Origin: Modicisalibacter luteus DSM 23508
GTDB lineage: Bacteria; Pseudomonadota; Gammaproteobacteria; Pseudomonadales; Halomonadaceae
Reading direction: 5' to 3'
Assembly (NCBI RefSeq): GCF_000378505.1
Contig: NZ_KB900000.1
Span: 62,001 to 126,000 of the forward strand
DNA: 64,000 bases
Part shown: positions 17,711-25,910 of the stretch, piece after piece
How positions within the stretch are numbered: position 1 is the first letter of the stretch
Layout: each line of letters starts with the position of its first letter
Program-made: the position numbers and the translations under genes
The notes under the pieces: generated by a model
Database searches by the model: none
The model's input: only the letters and a program-made list of their open reading frames with translations
Told to the model about the DNA's origin: nothing

Positions 17711-18898
17711 ATGAGTAATACGCGGGAAAACCGTCCCGACAAACCGCTGGCCCTTCCGCCGGTCGAGGAGATCGAGCAGCAGCTGGAACGTGAGCCGCGT
17801 TCCGGCCCCGGGGCCGACGACGAGGCCTCACTGGCGGCTCAGGCCGATGCGTTTGTCGACGGCTTGCTGCGAGAGCAGGGGCAGGGTGCCTCGGCAGAGG
17901 CGCAGCGCCGGACCGTTGACGAAATGGGCATCGAGGTGCAGCGCAAGGCCGCCCACCAGAGCGAGATGCTCAAGACCCCAATGCGCAAGCTGGCCCACCA
18001 GGGAGACGAAGGCGGCCCTGTCGCCCAGGCCCTGACCAGCCTGCGCGGACGCATGCAAAGCCTTGACCCCAACAGGCATTCGCTGTCGCGGGGCGGGCTC
18101 GATCGCGTGCTGGCGCTCATCCCCGGCGTCGGCAGCAGCCTGCAGCGCTACTTTCGCAAGTACGAGAGCGCCCAGCAGGCGCTGGATGCCATCATCCACG
18201 ATCTCGAGGGCGGTCGCGACATGCTGCGCCGGGACAACCTGACACTTAGCGATGACCAGGATGCCCTGCGCGACACGCTTGCGCAGTTGCGTCGTCAGGT
18301 TGAGCTGGGCCGGCTAATCGACCAACGTCTGGAACAGCGTGCCGTCACTCTCGACGAAAGCGATCCACAGCGCGCCTTTATCGAAGAGGAGCTGCTGTTT
18401 CCGTTGCGCCAGCGTATCGTCGATCTGCAACAGCAGCTGACCGTCAGTCAGCAGGGCGTACTCGCGTTGGAAGTGGTCATTCGCAATAACCGCGAGCTGA
18501 TACGCGGCGTCGACCGAGCTATCAACGTTACTGTTTCGGCGCTTTCGGTGGCGGTCACGGTGGCGCTGGCGCTAGCCAACCAGCGTCTGGTTCTCGACCG
18601 GGTCGAGGCAATCAATACCGCGACTTCCGACATGATCGCCGGTACCGCCAAGGCGCTGCGCGGGCAGGGTGTTGATATCCAGACTCGTTCGTCATCAGCG
18701 ATGCTCGACATGCAAAAGCTCGAGCAGGCGTTCCAGGACGTACTGGCAGCCATCGACGACGTGTCTCGCTACCGGCGCGAGGCGTTGCCCAAGCTGGATG
18801 CCCAGATCGATCGATTGGATACCCTGGCCCGGCGCGGCGACGAGGCCATTGGTCGGCTGGACAAGGGCAACGACGCTCAGACACAGGGGGTCGTCTAA
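17711..18898 (+). CDS. telA: TelA family toxic-anion resistance protein
   Basis: This 395-residue protein matches the TelA/KlaA family in length and layout. It has a disordered acidic N-terminus, a LIPGVGSSLQRYFRKYESAQ segment near 135-155, and long helices with RRDNLTLSDDQDAL and IDQRLEQR typical of the family. There is no signal peptide. TelA was first tied to tellurite resistance on plasmid RK2; chromosomal copies appear to act in envelope stress and resistance to membrane-active agents, and the biochemistry is not settled. Neighbours are the membrane/coiled-coil protein upstream and a DUF202 membrane protein downstream. Confidence 0.85.
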   Translation: MSNTRENRPDKPLALPPVEEIEQQLEREPRSGPGADDEASLAAQADAFVDGLLREQGQGASAEAQRRTVDEMGIEVQRKAAHQSEMLKTPMRKLAHQGDEGGPVAQALTSLRGRMQSLDPNRHSLSRGGLDRVLALIPGVGSSLQRYFRKYESAQQALDAIIHDLEGGRDMLRRDNLTLSDDQDALRDTLAQLRRQVELGRLIDQRLEQRAVTLDESDPQRAFIEEELLFPLRQRIVDLQQQLTVSQQGVLALEVVIRNNRELIRGVDRAINVTVSALSVAVTVALALANQRLVLDRVEAINTATSDMIAGTAKALRGQGVDIQTRSSSAMLDMQKLEQAFQDVLAAIDDVSRYRREALPKLDAQIDRLDTLARRGDEAIGRLDKGNDAQTQGVV

Positions 18899-18983
18899 AG
18901 TCCGCTCACAAACGAGTTGCGCTCGTGACAGCAGGCAGGATGCTTGCTGGTTGATGAGACGGGAGAGAGGGAATGCGTATCTA

Positions 18984-19370
18984 ATGACTCAGGATAACGA
19001 AACCGAGACCGTAAAGGAGGCCTCCAAGGCGGTGCAGCTCGCTTCAGACCGCACCGTCCTGGCCAGCGAGCGGACTTACGCATCATGGCTGCGTACCGGC
19101 TGTGCCACTCTGATTGCCGGGCTTGCGGTCATGCGCTTCATGGCCGATGTGCTCAACGACTGGGAAACCCGGGTCATTACCTTTCTGCTGATCGTGTTCA
19201 GTATCTTCTGCTTCACGATCGCCACGTGGCGGCTACGGCAGTTGCAGAAATGGCTGCCCTATTCGGAGATTCCCCATTTGCCGTTTCCGATGAGTGTCGG
19301 CCTGAGTGCCATGCTCTCGGTGGCGTCGTTGTTCGCCTTGTTTGCTCTCTGGCAAATGAACGGCAGATAG
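18984..19370 (+). CDS. DUF202 family membrane protein
   Basis: The protein is 128 residues from the ATG at 18984. After a polar N-terminus comes the DUF202 signature LASERTYASWLRTG, then three hydrophobic helices (about 36-53, 59-77 and 97-120). The family (YidH-like) is of unknown function. It follows telA by 85 bases on the same strand and may complete that operon. Confidence 0.75.
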   Translation: MTQDNETETVKEASKAVQLASDRTVLASERTYASWLRTGCATLIAGLAVMRFMADVLNDWETRVITFLLIVFSIFCFTIATWRLRQLQKWLPYSEIPHLPFPMSVGLSAMLSVASLFALFALWQMNGR

Positions 19371-19404
19371 ACGCTCGCTGATCCCGGTTGGGGGAGTTCG
19401 ACAC

Positions 19405-19442
19405 ATACCACGGAGCATGCGGCAAGGCATGGCCCGTGGTAT
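19405..19442. terminator. Long intergenic hairpin between convergent genes
   Basis: ATACCACGG (19405-19413) pairs perfectly with CCGTGGTAT (19434-19442). The loop holds a smaller stem (CATGC / GCATG). It lies between the convergent stops of the DUF202 gene and gnd and could end both transcripts, though no T-run follows. Confidence 0.5.
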
Positions 19443-19452
19443 CTCGGAGAGG

Positions 19453-20430
19453 TTACTTGGGCGGCTCGACGTGGCCACCGAAGCCGAAGCGCATCGCTGA
19501 CAGCAGGCGATCGGCGTAGGTGTTCTCCTGCCGCGAGCGGAAGCGCGCGAACAGGGCGCTGGCCAATACCGGGGTCGGTACACCTTGCTCGACCGCCGCA
19601 TCGATGGTCCAGCGACCCTCGCCACTGTCGGCTACGGCCCCGGTATAATTGTCCAGGCGCGCATCGCCGGCCAGGGCCTGTGCAGTCAGGTCCAGCAGCC
19701 ATGATGAGACGACACTGCCGCGACGCCAGACTTCAGCGATGTCGGCCAGGTTGAGATCGAAGCGCTCGTCTTCAGGTAGATCGGGCGACGACTTGGTCTT
19801 CATCAGATCAAAGCCTTCGGCATAGGCTTGCATCAGTCCGTATTCGATACCGTTGTGGATCATCTTGACGAAGTGCCCGGCACCCACCGGGCCAGCGTGA
19901 ATGTAGCCCCGCTCGGCACGGTCGTCGGGCGCATTGCGGCCTTGGGTACGTTCGATATTGCCGTAGCCTGGCGCCAAGGTTTCGAACAAGGGCTCGAGGC
20001 GTTCGAAGGTTTCACCTTCGGCGCCGATCATCATGCAGTAGCCGCGTTCAAGGCCCCATACGCCACCGGAAGTACCGACATCAACATAGTGCAGCCCCTG
20101 TTGACGCAGCGCCTTGGCCCGGCGGATATCATCCTTGTAGAAGGTGTTGCCACCATCGATGATGATGTCGTCCGGCTCCAGCAGCTCGGCCAAGGCAGCG
20201 ATCGTGTCCTCGGTCGGGGCGCCGGCGGGCAACATCACCCACACGGCGCGCGGCGACGCCAGGTTGGCCACCAGCGCTTCGAGACTGGCGGCGTGAATAG
20301 CTCCGTCGTCGACCAGGGCGGTGGCCGTCTCGTGGCTACGATCGTAGGCGACGATCTCGTGACCGTCTCGCATCAGGCGGCGAGCGATGTTGCCGCCCAT
20401 GCGACCGAGTCCGATGATACCGAGTTGCAT
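19453..20430 (-). CDS. gnd: 6-phosphogluconate dehydrogenase, decarboxylating (short NAD-type)
   Basis: The protein is 325 residues from the ATG that directly precedes the [13 protein letters not shown] Rossmann motif; the frame continues upstream only a few codons. The catalytic region [19 protein letters not shown] is intact (Lys and His-Asn). The length places it in the short, usually NAD-preferring Gnd/YqeC group rather than the ~470-residue NADP enzymes. It oxidises 6-phosphogluconate to ribulose 5-phosphate and CO2. It stands alone, divergent from the EctA-like gene. Confidence 0.88.
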   Translation of the reverse strand: MQLGIIGLGRMGGNIARRLMRDGHEIVAYDRSHETATALVDDGAIHAASLEALVANLASPRAVWVMLPAGAPTEDTIAALAELLEPDDIIIDGGNTFYKDDIRRAKALRQQGLHYVDVGTSGGVWGLERGYCMMIGAEGETFERLEPLFETLAPGYGNIERTQGRNAPDDRAERGYIHAGPVGAGHFVKMIHNGIEYGLMQAYAEGFDLMKTKSSPDLPEDERFDLNLADIAEVWRRGSVVSSWLLDLTAQALAGDARLDNYTGAVADSGEGRWTIDAAVEQGVPTPVLASALFARFRSRQENTYADRLLSAMRFGFGGHVEPPK

Positions 20431-20581
20431 GTGTTTACCTTTCAAAGAACTTGACTAGTGGAATTCAGGATAGCGACAGCTGGCGCGTTGCGGCGACACT
20501 CTGCTCGAAGCATCTCGTGAAATCAATGAACCTCTCTGCTATCGTCGCTGGCGAGCCAGCCACGAACTCAGGGAGGAGTTG

Positions 20582-21109
20582 ATGGCCTCGCATCGCCATG
20601 TCAGCGCCGAGATGACCATTCGGCAGCCAATATTGGAAGATAGCGCACGGTTGCATGATCTGGTGCGCCGGGTGCCGCCATTGGCCGAGAATTCGGCGTA
20701 TTGCAATCTGCTTCACTGCACTCACTTTGCTGACACCTGTGCCGTCGCCGAGGCGCAGGGAGAACTGGTCGCCTTCGTGACCGGCTACCTTCATCCGAAA
20801 CAGCCCCATACGTACTTTCTCTGGCAAATCGGGGTTCATGAGCATGGCCGCGGCCAGAAATTACCGCTGCGCATGATACAGCATATTCTGGCGCGCCCGG
20901 TTTGCCGTGATGTCACTACGCTGGAGGCGACGGTTAGCGCGACCAACGCGGCTTCGCGTGCGATGTTCGAGTCCATAGCCAAGGCCGAAGGAGCACAGTT
21001 CGAGCGGCATCGTGGTTATTACCCGCCCGAAGTCTTCGGGGCCGACAATACGCTGGCCGAAGATCTGTTGCGTATCTATCCGCTTGCCACGCCTGGCCAT
21101 ACGCGATAG
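20582..21109 (+). CDS. EctA-like diaminobutyrate acetyltransferase (orphan)
   Basis: This 175-residue GNAT protein resembles EctA: PPLAENSAYCNLLHC and FADTCAVAE near the N-terminus, then FVTGYLHP, TYFLWQIGVHEHGRGQ (acetyl-CoA loop) and LEATVSATNAASRAMF. EctA acetylates L-2,4-diaminobutyrate in ectoine synthesis. Here no ectB or ectC follows; the next gene is an amidase on the other strand. GGGAGGAG lies only four bases before the ATG, which is close, so a start at the downstream ATG (20612) is possible. The C-terminal part departs from the usual form, so the substrate could be another diamino acid. It is probably a second copy besides a standard ectABC elsewhere. Confidence 0.78.
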   Translation: MASHRHVSAEMTIRQPILEDSARLHDLVRRVPPLAENSAYCNLLHCTHFADTCAVAEAQGELVAFVTGYLHPKQPHTYFLWQIGVHEHGRGQKLPLRMIQHILARPVCRDVTTLEATVSATNAASRAMFESIAKAEGAQFERHRGYYPPEVFGADNTLAEDLLRIYPLATPGHTR

Positions 21110-21122
21110 CAAAGGCATGACG

Positions 21123-22547
21123 CTAAATGCCACCTTCTTTGGTCAGCGGTGGCCGCTTGGCGGTCAACGGGAAGACCTGCTGGAAGGCCTGAGCTGCGCA
21201 TAACACCTGCGTGTCGCTGTGCCGCGCCCCAATGAACTGTGCGCCAATCGGCAAGCCGTCCTCGGTGAAGCCACAGGGTACGGTGATGGCCGGTTGTCCA
21301 GTCATATTCCACGGCCAGGTGAATGGAGCCCAGCTGGTCCATCGCTGATCGGGCCAATCTTCCGGGACCTCGCGTCCGACATCGAAAGGGCGCACCGGAA
21401 CGGTAGGGCAGAGTATCAGATCGAAATCCAGGTGAAAGAAGCTCATACGATGCATGAGCTCGACGCGCGCGGTATCTGCTTCCAGGTATTTCAGGGCACT
21501 GAGGCTAGCGTAGTGCTCAGCGACTTCCCGAAGTGCGGGGTCCAGTTTTTCCCGTGCGCTGTCATCGTAGCCCTGGATCATCTGAGCTGCCGTGGTGAAG
21601 AACAGGCGCTGATACGTTTCCCGAAGCTGACCGACATGGGGATCGGTACGTACCACGCGCGCGCCCAATTGCTCGAGCTTGTCCGCGACATGTTCTACCG
21701 CAGTGGCCACTTCAGGATTGACCTCCACGTCGAGACCCAAGCTAGGGCTGTAGGCGATACGCAACCCTCTGACGTCGCCATTCAACCCGTTCCGATAACT
21801 CTGAGGGCCCGGCTGGAGCCGCGGATCGCTGGGATCTGACTCGGTCATCACGTCGAGCAATAACGCGGCGTCGCGTACGGTACGCGCGATTGGCCCGGGC
21901 TGGGAGAGCTTTCCGAAGTGGCTACCGGGGTGCATTGGCGCTCGGCCATGTGTCGGCTTGAACCCAACCACGCCACAAAAACTGGCGGGGATGCGGGTCG
22001 AGCCGCCGGAATCGGCCGCCAGGGCCAGCGGGGTCACGCCCATGGCTACGGCGGCGGCGCTACCCCCGCTGGAGCCGCCCGGGGTCTTGTCGAGATTCCA
22101 GGGGTTGCGCGTGATCCCGGTCAGTGGCGAGTCCGTGACCGCTTTCCAGCCGAATTCCGGCATGTTCGTTCGGCCGACCGGCACGAAGCCGTGACGGCGG
22201 CAGGCAGCGACCGTCGGGGCGTCGGTCGTGGCCGGGCTGTCCTCGGTGAGTCGTGAGCCGTCACGTGTCGCCCAGCCAATCTGGTCGAAGGCATCCTTGA
22301 CCGCCACCGGGATTCCATCGAGCAGGCCCATGGTTTGCCAGGCGCGGTAGCGCTCGTCGGCGGCCCGGGCCATTTCCAGAGTCATGTCACGGTCGATCTG
22401 ACGAAATGCGTTGACCTTGTCATCCAGCGCCTCGATGCGTTGCAGTGCCGACTCTGCCAGTTCCACGGCGGTGACTTCCGAGCGTTGCAGGCGGACGAGG
22501 AGTTCAGTGGCGCTGAGGCACTCATACGGCTCCACTTGCGATTCCAT
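21123..22547 (-). CDS. Amidase-signature family amidase
   Basis: The protein is 474 residues from the ATG with AAGGAGAG upstream. The amidase-signature Ser-cisSer-Lys triad is visible: Lys in VAVKDAFD, the Gly-Ser-rich TPGGSSGGSAAAVA with cis-Ser, and the nucleophile region ADSGGSTRIPASFCG. Such enzymes hydrolyse amides, including amino-acid amides and aryl amides; specificity cannot be read. It is convergent with the EctA-like gene (13 bases apart), so no functional link is shown. Confidence 0.85.
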   Translation of the reverse strand: MESQVEPYECLSATELLVRLQRSEVTAVELAESALQRIEALDDKVNAFRQIDRDMTLEMARAADERYRAWQTMGLLDGIPVAVKDAFDQIGWATRDGSRLTEDSPATTDAPTVAACRRHGFVPVGRTNMPEFGWKAVTDSPLTGITRNPWNLDKTPGGSSGGSAAAVAMGVTPLALAADSGGSTRIPASFCGVVGFKPTHGRAPMHPGSHFGKLSQPGPIARTVRDAALLLDVMTESDPSDPRLQPGPQSYRNGLNGDVRGLRIAYSPSLGLDVEVNPEVATAVEHVADKLEQLGARVVRTDPHVGQLRETYQRLFFTTAAQMIQGYDDSAREKLDPALREVAEHYASLSALKYLEADTARVELMHRMSFFHLDFDLILCPTVPVRPFDVGREVPEDWPDQRWTSWAPFTWPWNMTGQPAITVPCGFTEDGLPIGAQFIGARHSDTQVLCAAQAFQQVFPLTAKRPPLTKEGGI

Positions 22548-22937
22548 GCTCTCTCCTTGTTTCCATCCTTGGTTGTGCAGATTCATCAGGGAGGGGTAAA
22601 CGATACGTGGGCTAGCGCAATGAATAGAAGGCTAGCATAGCCGGGATGTCATGCTGTCACGGCCTGGCTCCGTCCTGAATGAAACCATCCGATAATGAGG
22701 GGCTCGGGACGACTCAGGCGTTAACTGCGGATGGTGCGATAAACCGTGGGCTTGTAGCACCAGAACTGTGAATGGCAAGTAAGCGGTTGGATGCGCTTTT
22801 TAACCATGCTGTAACGAAGCGGGGCCGGTAAGCATGCCCGCGCTAGACGTGCGGGCTAATGAATAGGCTAAGGTCTCAGAGACGCGCTACCAACCAGGCC
22901 GTATCTTACCTGCACATTTTTTGGTAAGAAATTTATC
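22548..22937. promoter_or_regulatory. Intergenic region with leader hairpin before the DUF3360 transporter
   Basis: No gene is seen. The divergent promoters of the amidase and the transporter must lie here. Near the transporter, GCCCGCGC (22836-22843) and GTGCGGGC (22849-22856) form a stem-loop about 80 bases before the ATG. It could be part of a structured 5' leader, but no known riboswitch is recognised. Confidence 0.35.
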
Positions 22938-24452
22938 ATGTTAGAAGCTGAACTGGATAATAACCGTACGCTCCCTCACGCCGAAGATGACGCAAGTAGT
23001 TATCGGGCGCTTCACAAGCCAAGAGAAGCATTCGACTCACGCGCAGATTATCTCGAGCACGAACTGACGATCATGGCGCCAAGACGCTGGCGGGTGAACC
23101 TGCCATTCCGTGATTATCGGTTCGAAATGGAGGACTGGGTTCCCGCAATAGCTGCGACTATCGGCAAGATCGTCATGGTGGCAGCGGTGGTGGCGGCTTT
23201 TGCCACGCCGCTGGGCCTCTCGGATGCTTTCGTAATAGAGAATGCCCGGTTCGAGATGCTCATCGCCGCTCTGCTGTTTGTCATCCTGTTTTCCGGCATC
23301 CTTAACCCTACGGCTAACCTTTCCGGCACTCACGGGCCACTGATTCCGTTGATTCCACTGATTGTTGCTTCGGGCGGGCATCCCATGGCGTTCGGCCTCA
23401 TGGTCGGCGCATTGGGACTCGCACTAGGCGCCTTCAAAGGGGGCAGCTTGCTGACGCGCTTGACCAGCAAGGGCGTTTGCGGTGGCCTACTGCTCTTTCT
23501 CGGCTTCATGGGCGTAACTTCTCAGATCAAGAACTTGTTTAGCTGGGCGGAAGGCATCGATATGGGCTACATCGCCTTCATAATCACGCTAGTCGCCCTA
23601 TTGATGTACGCCTATCTGGAACAGGTGAAGATGCGCTGGCTGGCTATCCCTCTGGGGTCTGGCCTGGCGGCGCTGATCGCCTTTACGCTGGGCGCACCGC
23701 TGGAGTTCACCACGGAGCCTGGGCTACCCAACCTCAACCCGGCATATTGGTGGGGTGAGAACACAGGATGGCAACTGGGCCTGCCTGAGTTGCATCACTT
23801 TCTAGCAGTGGCCCCCTTTGCGGTCCTGGCAGTTGCCATGTGGACGCCGGACTTCCTCGGACATCGCGTATTTCAGGAGCTCAACTACCCGAAGAAGGCT
23901 GACAAAGTTCTGATGAATGTTGACGACACCATGTGTGTCGCTGCGGCACGTCAGATTGTTGGCACCTCGCTGGGGGGCGGCCAGCTGACTTCCTCTTGGG
24001 GTACCTATATGGTGCCGGCCGCAATTGCTAAGCGTCCGATTCCTGCAGGGGCGATCCTGACCGGCCTGTTGTGCGTGGTGGCAGCTGTCTGGGGATATCC
24101 CATGGACCTGGCAGTATGGCCGCCAGTACTGAGCGTGGCCTTGATTGTCGGCGTCTTCCTGCCTCTGCTTGAAGCTGGCCTTCAAATGACCCGTGAGGGC
24201 AAGACCTACCAATCGGCTGGAATTGTGGTCTTCGCCTCTACGTTGGTGAATCCGGTGTTCGGCTGGTCGCTGACGATGCTGCTGGACAATCTAGGGGTCA
24301 TTGGTGACAAGGAGCGAGGCCAGAGCATGAGTCGTCGCGACCGCTGGATCATCCCCTCCATCGTGTTTGTCCTGCTTTGTGGTGTGATGGCCGCAGTTGG
24401 CATGTTTCCCGGGGTGCCGGCGCTACTCGAGACGTTCCGAGCACTTGACTGA
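22938..24452 (+). CDS. DUF3360 family multi-pass membrane transporter
   Basis: This 504-residue inner-membrane protein has a ~55-residue cytoplasmic N-terminus and about 11-13 hydrophobic helices. Motifs shared with the family include FRDYRFEMEDWVPAIAATIGK, TANLSGTHGPLIPLIP and the C-terminal half GTSLGGGQLTSSWGTY. The arrangement of helices and the NLSGTHGPL/GGGQLTSSWGT pair resembles the two half-helices of SLC26/uracil-xanthine-type permeases, so it is probably a secondary transporter. The substrate is unknown. A terminator follows. Confidence 0.75.
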   Translation: MLEAELDNNRTLPHAEDDASSYRALHKPREAFDSRADYLEHELTIMAPRRWRVNLPFRDYRFEMEDWVPAIAATIGKIVMVAAVVAAFATPLGLSDAFVIENARFEMLIAALLFVILFSGILNPTANLSGTHGPLIPLIPLIVASGGHPMAFGLMVGALGLALGAFKGGSLLTRLTSKGVCGGLLLFLGFMGVTSQIKNLFSWAEGIDMGYIAFIITLVALLMYAYLEQVKMRWLAIPLGSGLAALIAFTLGAPLEFTTEPGLPNLNPAYWWGENTGWQLGLPELHHFLAVAPFAVLAVAMWTPDFLGHRVFQELNYPKKADKVLMNVDDTMCVAAARQIVGTSLGGGQLTSSWGTYMVPAAIAKRPIPAGAILTGLLCVVAAVWGYPMDLAVWPPVLSVALIVGVFLPLLEAGLQMTREGKTYQSAGIVVFASTLVNPVFGWSLTMLLDNLGVIGDKERGQSMSRRDRWIIPSIVFVLLCGVMAAVGMFPGVPALLETFRALD

Positions 24453-24467
24453 TCATGGCAGGGCTAC

Positions 24468-24497
24468 AAAAAAGGGGAACTTCATGTTCCCCTTTTT
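24468..24497. terminator. Bidirectional rho-independent terminator
   Basis: AAAAAGGGGAAC and GTTCCCCTTTTT form a perfect 12-bp stem with loop TTCAT, with A- and T-runs at both ends. It ends the DUF3360 gene on the plus strand and nrdB on the minus strand. Confidence 0.9.
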
Positions 24498-24517
24498 GAT
24501 TCCATCTTCCTGTTATA

Positions 24518-25768
24518 TCAATCCCAGCTCAGCGCGCCGCCGACCTGATACTCGGTAACACGCGTCTCGAAGAAGTTCTTCTCCTTGCGCAGGTCGATGA
24601 TCTCGCTCATCCACGGGAAGGGGTTCTGCGCGCCGGGGTACTGCTCCTTCAGGCCGATCTGTGCCAGGCGGCGGTTGCAGATGAAATGCAGGTATTCCTC
24701 CATGATCGCGGCGTTCATGCCCAGCACGCCGCGCGGCATGGTATCGCGCGCGTAGGCGATCTCAAGCTCGGTGCCCTCGATGATCATCTGGGTCACCTCG
24801 TCCTGGAATTCCGGCGTCCACAAGTGCGGGTTCTCGATCTTGATCTGGTTGATCATGTCGATGCCGAAGTTCAGGTGCATGGACTCGTCGCGCAGGATGT
24901 ACTGGAACTGCTCGGCGACGCCGGTCATCTTGTTGCGCCGGCCCATGGACAGGATCTGGCTGAAGCCGCAGTAGAAGAAGATGCCTTCAGTGACACAGTA
25001 GAACGCGACCAGGTTGCGCAGCAGCTCCTGGTCGGTCTCGGGAGTGCCTGTCTGGAAATCTGAACGCGCCAGCGACTGGGTGTGCTTGAGGCTCCAGGCG
25101 GACTTGGCGGCCACCGAGGGAACTTCGCGATACATATTGAAGACTTCGCCTTCATCCATGCCCAGCGATTCCACACAATACTGGTAGGCGTGGGTATGGA
25201 TCGCTTCCTCGAAGGCTTGGCGCAGCAGGTACTGGCGACACTCGGGATTGGTAATCAGTCGATAGAGTGCCAGCACCAGGTTGTTGGCAACCAGCGAATC
25301 GGCAGTGGAGAAGTAGCCCAATGAACGCTCGACGATGCGGCGCTCGTCGGCGGTCAGGCCGTCCTGACTCTTCCACAGCGCGATATCGGCATTCATGTTC
25401 ACTTCCTGGGGCATCCAGTGATTGGCACTGCCGTCCAGGTATTTCTGCCACGCCCACTCGTACTTGAAGGGCACGAGTTGGTTGAGATCGGCGCGAGCAT
25501 TGATCATCTGCTTGTCATCGACCTCGATGCGCGCCGCGCCCATCTCGAGTTCCTCGAGACCGGCCGCGACATCCAGTTCTTCCAGCGACTTGCGCGCGCG
25601 CGCCAGGCGGTCGGTGTCAGCGACCTTGTAGGTGCCGGCGCTTTCACGCACCGCTTCGGGCTCAGGTTGAGCGGCCGGCTTGGCGTCGGCCTGCGGGGCC
25701 GGCTTCTCTGGTGCCTGGGTCGGGGCGGTCGCGTTCTCGTCTTCGTGGAAATCGTCCCAGTTCAGCAT
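24518..25768 (-). CDS. nrdB: Ribonucleoside-diphosphate reductase subunit beta (class Ia)
   Basis: The protein is 416 residues from the ATG after AGGTGA; a GTG nine bases upstream is less likely. It is the diiron/tyrosyl radical subunit R2. Metal ligands are visible in EEAIHTHAY (Glu, His and the radical Tyr, spaced as in E. coli H118/Y122), TEGIFFY and RDESMH. An unusual N-terminal extension of about 100 residues, rich in Pro, Ala and Glu then helical, precedes the usual start of the ferritin-like fold. It follows nrdA by 142 bases and is probably co-transcribed. Confidence 0.93.
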   Translation of the reverse strand: MLNWDDFHEDENATAPTQAPEKPAPQADAKPAAQPEPEAVRESAGTYKVADTDRLARARKSLEELDVAAGLEELEMGAARIEVDDKQMINARADLNQLVPFKYEWAWQKYLDGSANHWMPQEVNMNADIALWKSQDGLTADERRIVERSLGYFSTADSLVANNLVLALYRLITNPECRQYLLRQAFEEAIHTHAYQYCVESLGMDEGEVFNMYREVPSVAAKSAWSLKHTQSLARSDFQTGTPETDQELLRNLVAFYCVTEGIFFYCGFSQILSMGRRNKMTGVAEQFQYILRDESMHLNFGIDMINQIKIENPHLWTPEFQDEVTQMIIEGTELEIAYARDTMPRGVLGMNAAIMEEYLHFICNRRLAQIGLKEQYPGAQNPFPWMSEIIDLRKEKNFFETRVTEYQVGGALSWD

Positions 25769-25910
25769 GGATATCACCTGTATATGGCTGTGATCCTGAG
25801 CGCTGCGCTTGGATCAGAAAGTTTTCATCAATTGCGACGCTGGGCGAGGGTGGCCAGGCCGGTTCCCCGCGGGCAACACGGCCTGGCCGAACCACTGCCA
25901 GTGCTTACGG

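Noticed and set aside
21110-21122. Continuation of an ectABC operon after the EctA-like gene
   Set aside because: Only 13 bases separate it from the convergent amidase; no ectB or ectC is present.
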